23,120 nucleotides of DNA from IMG/VR virus record IMGVR_UViG_3300028190_000002, positions 1 through 23,120 of that record, one strand, 5' to 3'. The translations under genes were made by a program, and so were the position numbers. This document shows positions 20,564 to 23,120 of this stretch, piece by piece. The stretch is from a virus. The stretch's first letter is position 1; every line of letters starts with the position of its first letter. Below the pieces are notes generated by a model. It saw only the letters and a program-made list of their open reading frames with translations. It made no database searches and was not told the origin of the DNA.

Positions 20564-22104
20564 TAAAATCCTCCGAATCCATTTTCATCATCTTCACCAC
20601 CCTCATCATCGGCACCTTCGTCCTTAATTTGGGCATCAATACTTTTTATATCTTCTTCTGTCTGTCTTAGTATATACTTCCTAATATATTCATGTGAGAA
20701 GTATTTACCGATATAATCCGTTACCTGTGAAAGAGTGTCTATCCTCTCTCTCAAAATCTCTGCTTCCTTCAACTCCGTAAAGTGGTTGTCGGTAGCAAAA
20801 TCGAAAAGTACGTTGTCTTTGAAACTATTATCAAATTCATCGCCCGTTACGATTTCCTTAAGTATTAACTGAGTCCTTAAGATATCAGTAAACACTCGTG
20901 CAAACTTCTTTTGAAGTCTGTTGGTGAACTTATTAAATTTAAGTTCATCCCTGTTTATCTCAGAAGCCCGACCCATGTTAAATCCATTGTCTGCTTCCAT
21001 TCTACTCGAAGGCACACTTAATGACTGATATAGTTTCTTTTTAAAGTATTCTATATCGTCTATGTCTCCAAGATTCATTCCGCCTGGCAGAGTAGTTATC
21101 TCTGTCCCACGACCACCTTCTCTTCGAGGTAGCCAAAAATCTTCTAACATCGACATGTGTTTACGATCATCCTTGATCTCACCAGTATCCGCGTTATATA
21201 CAAGCTTATTCTTATACTTGTGCATAACATCAGCAAGATACTGTTCTGCCTTTGCCTTTGGAAGGTTTCCTACATCTATGTAAAAAATCCTTCTTTCGGG
21301 AGCTCTTGAAATCCTATAGATAACAAGGGCATCTTCCATCATTGATAACTGATTTGCAGTCTTCAATGCCTTATGCAAATACCCGATTACAACATTTTTA
21401 GTGTAGTCAAGTAACCCTGAGGTAGTATATGTTACTGCTTCAGGTGCAATTTTAACAGTAGCACCATCCGAGGCACCACTCTTATCAAAACCTTTATCGT
21501 TAAAAACGTAAAACTCTTCTACTTTGACAACTCTTTCTACTCCAGTCTTGTTGTCCCGATCCTTTTCAACGTTCCTAACTTTCTTTATTTTAAGTGGATC
21601 GACCGCTCTAAGGTCTATTATACCCACTTTAGGGCGTTTGCTATCAACGACCTTGTGGAAGTAAATCCTTCCATCAACGTACCACTTTCTAAATATTTCA
21701 TGAGAGTTCTGATTGAACTTCATTAGAGATAAGATGTGACTAAACTCGTCTTGTATCTTGTTCTTGATACTTTCAGAGAGCTTAACATCTCTGAGATCGA
21801 GTGTCACTATTCTATCTGCACTATCCGAAGTGATACACTCATTTATAATGTCTTCTATTGCCGAATCACATTCTGGCACCAAAGACACTTCTCGGTATCT
21901 TCGAATGAGTTCTGCCTCATTCTTGATACCACCTTCCATATCGACGTAAGCACCATATGCTCCACCTGATATGAAACCTGTCTGTTGTTGAATGACAGGA
22001 GTTCCGTCATCATCAACTGGAGGAACGAACGAAACTGCATTCGTTACCTCTGTATTTCTTAACTCGGCTTTTTTCCGAGATATTTCGAACCCGAATATAT
22101 CCAT
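20563..22104 (-). CDS. gp20: Portal vertex protein gp20
   Basis: The 513-aa protein matches T4 gp20 (524 aa): SGGAYGAYVDMEGGIK (46-61), EAELIRRYRE, PECDSAIEDIINE, the SRAPERRIFYIDVGNLPK segment and NGFNMGRASEI. It forms the 12-mer at the capsid vertex through which DNA enters. The C terminus is acidic (DDEGGEDDENGFGGF). No Shine-Dalgarno is present; the ATG lies 5 nt after a TATAAATA box, so initiation is either leaderless or from upstream transcripts. Overlaps the gp67-like gene by TAATG. Confidence 0.96.
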   Translation of the reverse strand: MDIFGFEISRKKAELRNTEVTNAVSFVPPVDDDGTPVIQQQTGFISGGAYGAYVDMEGGIKNEAELIRRYREVSLVPECDSAIEDIINECITSDSADRIVTLDLRDVKLSESIKNKIQDEFSHILSLMKFNQNSHEIFRKWYVDGRIYFHKVVDSKRPKVGIIDLRAVDPLKIKKVRNVEKDRDNKTGVERVVKVEEFYVFNDKGFDKSGASDGATVKIAPEAVTYTTSGLLDYTKNVVIGYLHKALKTANQLSMMEDALVIYRISRAPERRIFYIDVGNLPKAKAEQYLADVMHKYKNKLVYNADTGEIKDDRKHMSMLEDFWLPRREGGRGTEITTLPGGMNLGDIDDIEYFKKKLYQSLSVPSSRMEADNGFNMGRASEINRDELKFNKFTNRLQKKFARVFTDILRTQLILKEIVTGDEFDNSFKDNVLFDFATDNHFTELKEAEILRERIDTLSQVTDYIGKYFSHEYIRKYILRQTEEDIKSIDAQIKDEGADDEGGEDDENGFGGF

Positions 22105-22109
22105 ACTAT

Positions 22110-22117
22110 TATTTATA
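22110..22117 (-). promoter_or_regulatory. Late promoter TATAAATA embedded at the gp20 start
   Basis: A perfect minus-strand TATAAATA, followed by ATAGT and then the ATG of gp20. The start of transcription would coincide with the start codon. It overlaps the hairpin at 22116-22135. Confidence 0.65.
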
Positions 22118-22135
22118 TACTCCCAGCGGAGTATA
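22116..22135. terminator. Hairpin between gp19 and gp20 overlapping the late promoter
   Basis: TATACTCC-CAGC-GGAGTATA, a perfect 8-bp stem with a 4-nt loop, 9 nt after the gp19 stop. It lacks a T run, so it may stabilise the gp19 mRNA 3' end or act as a regulatory structure rather than a classic terminator. Confidence 0.5.
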
Positions 22136-22144
22136 ATTCACTTT

Positions 22145-22642
22145 TTAAACTGTTCTTTCCCAGTGAGAGTATGAAAACTCCACTGTGAATTCTTCTAATG
22201 CATCTACTGTTTCGTAGCTTAATTCGATATTTCCGATATTCAACGGGAACATGTTAAAGAACTCGTATCTCGCTAGAGTCGAGTCATCTTTACCTAATTG
22301 TTCCACAAAGGCTCTTGAGAGTAAGTAATCAGTTGTTGACATACCAACTCCACTATCCATTTGTTGGATATCAGTCTGCCAAGCTTCTAACCCAGCTCTT
22401 GCTGAGAAGTCTGCATCATTGATAATGGTCACTGACCAGTTCTCAAATGTTCTGTCTCCAGCTAACTTAAGGATTGAACCTCTAAAGTTGACTGGAACTT
22501 CCCCTATGACCGCAGAAGGAATACTTGCTCCTTTACAAAGGAATTCTATATTATTCCCTGCTCTTGGTAAGAAGACTTTGAATCGGTTGGCTCGAGGGCC
22601 ACCATCGATCAGTTGTGCTTTAAATTCGTCTATAGTTGCCAT
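22145..22642 (-). CDS. gp19: Tail tube protein gp19
   Basis: The 165-aa protein matches T4 gp19 (163 aa): GDRTFENWSVTIIND (62-76; T4 has GDRTFDDWTVTVMND), a C-terminal NIGNIELSYETVDALEEFTVEFSYSHWE and a PSAVIGEVPVNFRG segment. It polymerises into the inner tail tube. AGGAGA lies 5 nt before the ATG, and the gene follows gp18 by 10 nt, as in T4. Confidence 0.95.
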   Translation of the reverse strand: MATIDEFKAQLIDGGPRANRFKVFLPRAGNNIEFLCKGASIPSAVIGEVPVNFRGSILKLAGDRTFENWSVTIINDADFSARAGLEAWQTDIQQMDSGVGMSTTDYLLSRAFVEQLGKDDSTLARYEFFNMFPLNIGNIELSYETVDALEEFTVEFSYSHWERTV

Positions 22643-22652
22643 TTAATTCTCC

Positions 22653-23120
22653 TTACACTGCTCCGTAAATTTCACTGAACTCTACTCCTGACCTTGCAGC
22701 CACGAAGTTCAATGTTATAAAGTTAATACTTCTAGCAGGTTTGACAAAAATCGAACATACAAATTCATTTCTATCAATCACAGTATCAGTGTTGTTTGTT
22801 TCATCACATAATACTGAGAAATCTACTACCCCTCTTCTATTCTTAACATCCCTTAAGAAAGGTTCTACCATTGCTCTAAACTGAGCTCTTGTGAATGCAT
22901 CATTGAATTCAAAGAGTTGTGCTTTTGCAGCAGTTGCTATTGCTTTCTCTAATACGATGAACAACCTTCTAACATTGATTCTATCGAATGCAGATGGTGT
23001 TGTCTGTGCTGTTTTATCACCGTATAGTAATGTTCCTTGTCCTGCGAATGTGACTATTGGATTGATTCTTGCACTATAAAGGTCGTCTCTTGAAGACTGG
23101 CCGGGATTAAATGCAAGTTT
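22653..23120 (-). CDS. gp18: Tail sheath protein gp18, C-terminal fragment
   Basis: The frame is open from the stop at 22653 to the window edge, giving 155 residues. It contains LLYGDKT, PSAFDRINVRRLF and VIDRNEFV followed by KPARSINFITLNFVA, all matching the C-terminal domain of T4 gp18, the contractile tail sheath. The N-terminal part lies beyond the window. A TTG at 22964 could be misread as a start, but upstream codons continue the homologous domain, so it is internal. Confidence 0.95.
   Translation of the reverse strand, partial: KLAFNPGQSSRDDLYSARINPIVTFAGQGTLLYGDKTAQTTPSAFDRINVRRLFIVLEKAIATAAKAQLFEFNDAFTRAQFRAMVEPFLRDVKNRRGVVDFSVLCDETNNTDTVIDRNEFVCSIFVKPARSINFITLNFVAARSGVEFSEIYGAV

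Noticed and set aside
22653-22964. 103-aa ORF with a TTG start as an independent gene
   Set aside because: The frame continues to the window edge with gp18-type sequence, so this is the C-terminal part of the tail sheath gene.

Overview
The window looks like part of the genome of an AT-rich, T4-like marine myophage, of the kind that infects Pelagibacter or cyanobacteria. The evidence is a nearly unbroken, mostly minus-strand array of T4 core genes: a gp45 clamp fragment, gp46/gp47 recombination nuclease, gp55 late sigma factor, UvsW, UvsY, gp23, gp22, gp21, gp20, gp19 and the end of gp18. It is combined with accessories typical of marine T4-like phages: a CobS-like AAA+ ATPase, a CobT-like VWA protein, peptide deformylase and two 2OG-Fe(II) oxygenases. 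Host assignment is inference; no photosynthesis gene is visible here. I see no rRNA, tRNA, CRISPR array or insertion sequence.

Layout from right to left, which is the direction of transcription for almost everything. (a) 23120-16710 is the virion module: gp18 (partial), gp19, gp20, gp67-like, gp68-like, gp21, gp22, gp23, closed by a strong hairpin terminator. (b) 16590-16372 is a small gene with its own late promoter. (c) 15713-16338 is the only plus-strand cassette: two small genes behind a sigma70-type promoter, ended by a G/C hairpin. (d) 15622-11078 is a tightly packed recombination operon: two small proteins, a tube-fold protein, UvsY, a 39-aa membrane peptide, a 2OG oxygenase, UvsW, an Sm-like protein and two small membrane proteins. 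(e) 10917-4949 carries gp55, gp47, gp46, an unknown 456-aa possible nuclease, an 18-aa membrane peptide, deformylase and a second 2OG oxygenase. (f) 4884-1 holds a 71-aa protein, the CobT-like protein, a 28-aa membrane peptide, a four-cysteine protein, the CobS-like ATPase, a DUF3310 protein and the start of gp45.

Two promoter classes can be read directly. Late promoters match the T4-type TATAAATA box and sit before gp22, gp20, UvsY, the 52-aa gene and the 72-aa gene. Weaker or variant copies occur elsewhere. They fit the presence of gp55 and gp45, which in T4 direct late transcription. Sigma70-type promoters (TTGACA, 18-bp spacer, TATAAT-like) occur four times with a shared GC-rich spacer pattern: before the 71-aa gene, cobT-like, cobS-like and the plus-strand cassette. 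In several places the -10 box lies so close to the start codon that the mRNA would be leaderless.

The most interesting parts are the CobT/CobS-like module with its embedded membrane microprotein and Cys4 protein, the family of tiny hydrophobic ORFs wedged between known genes (18, 28 and 39 aa), the repeated early promoter with a conserved spacer, and the promoter-embedded start codons.
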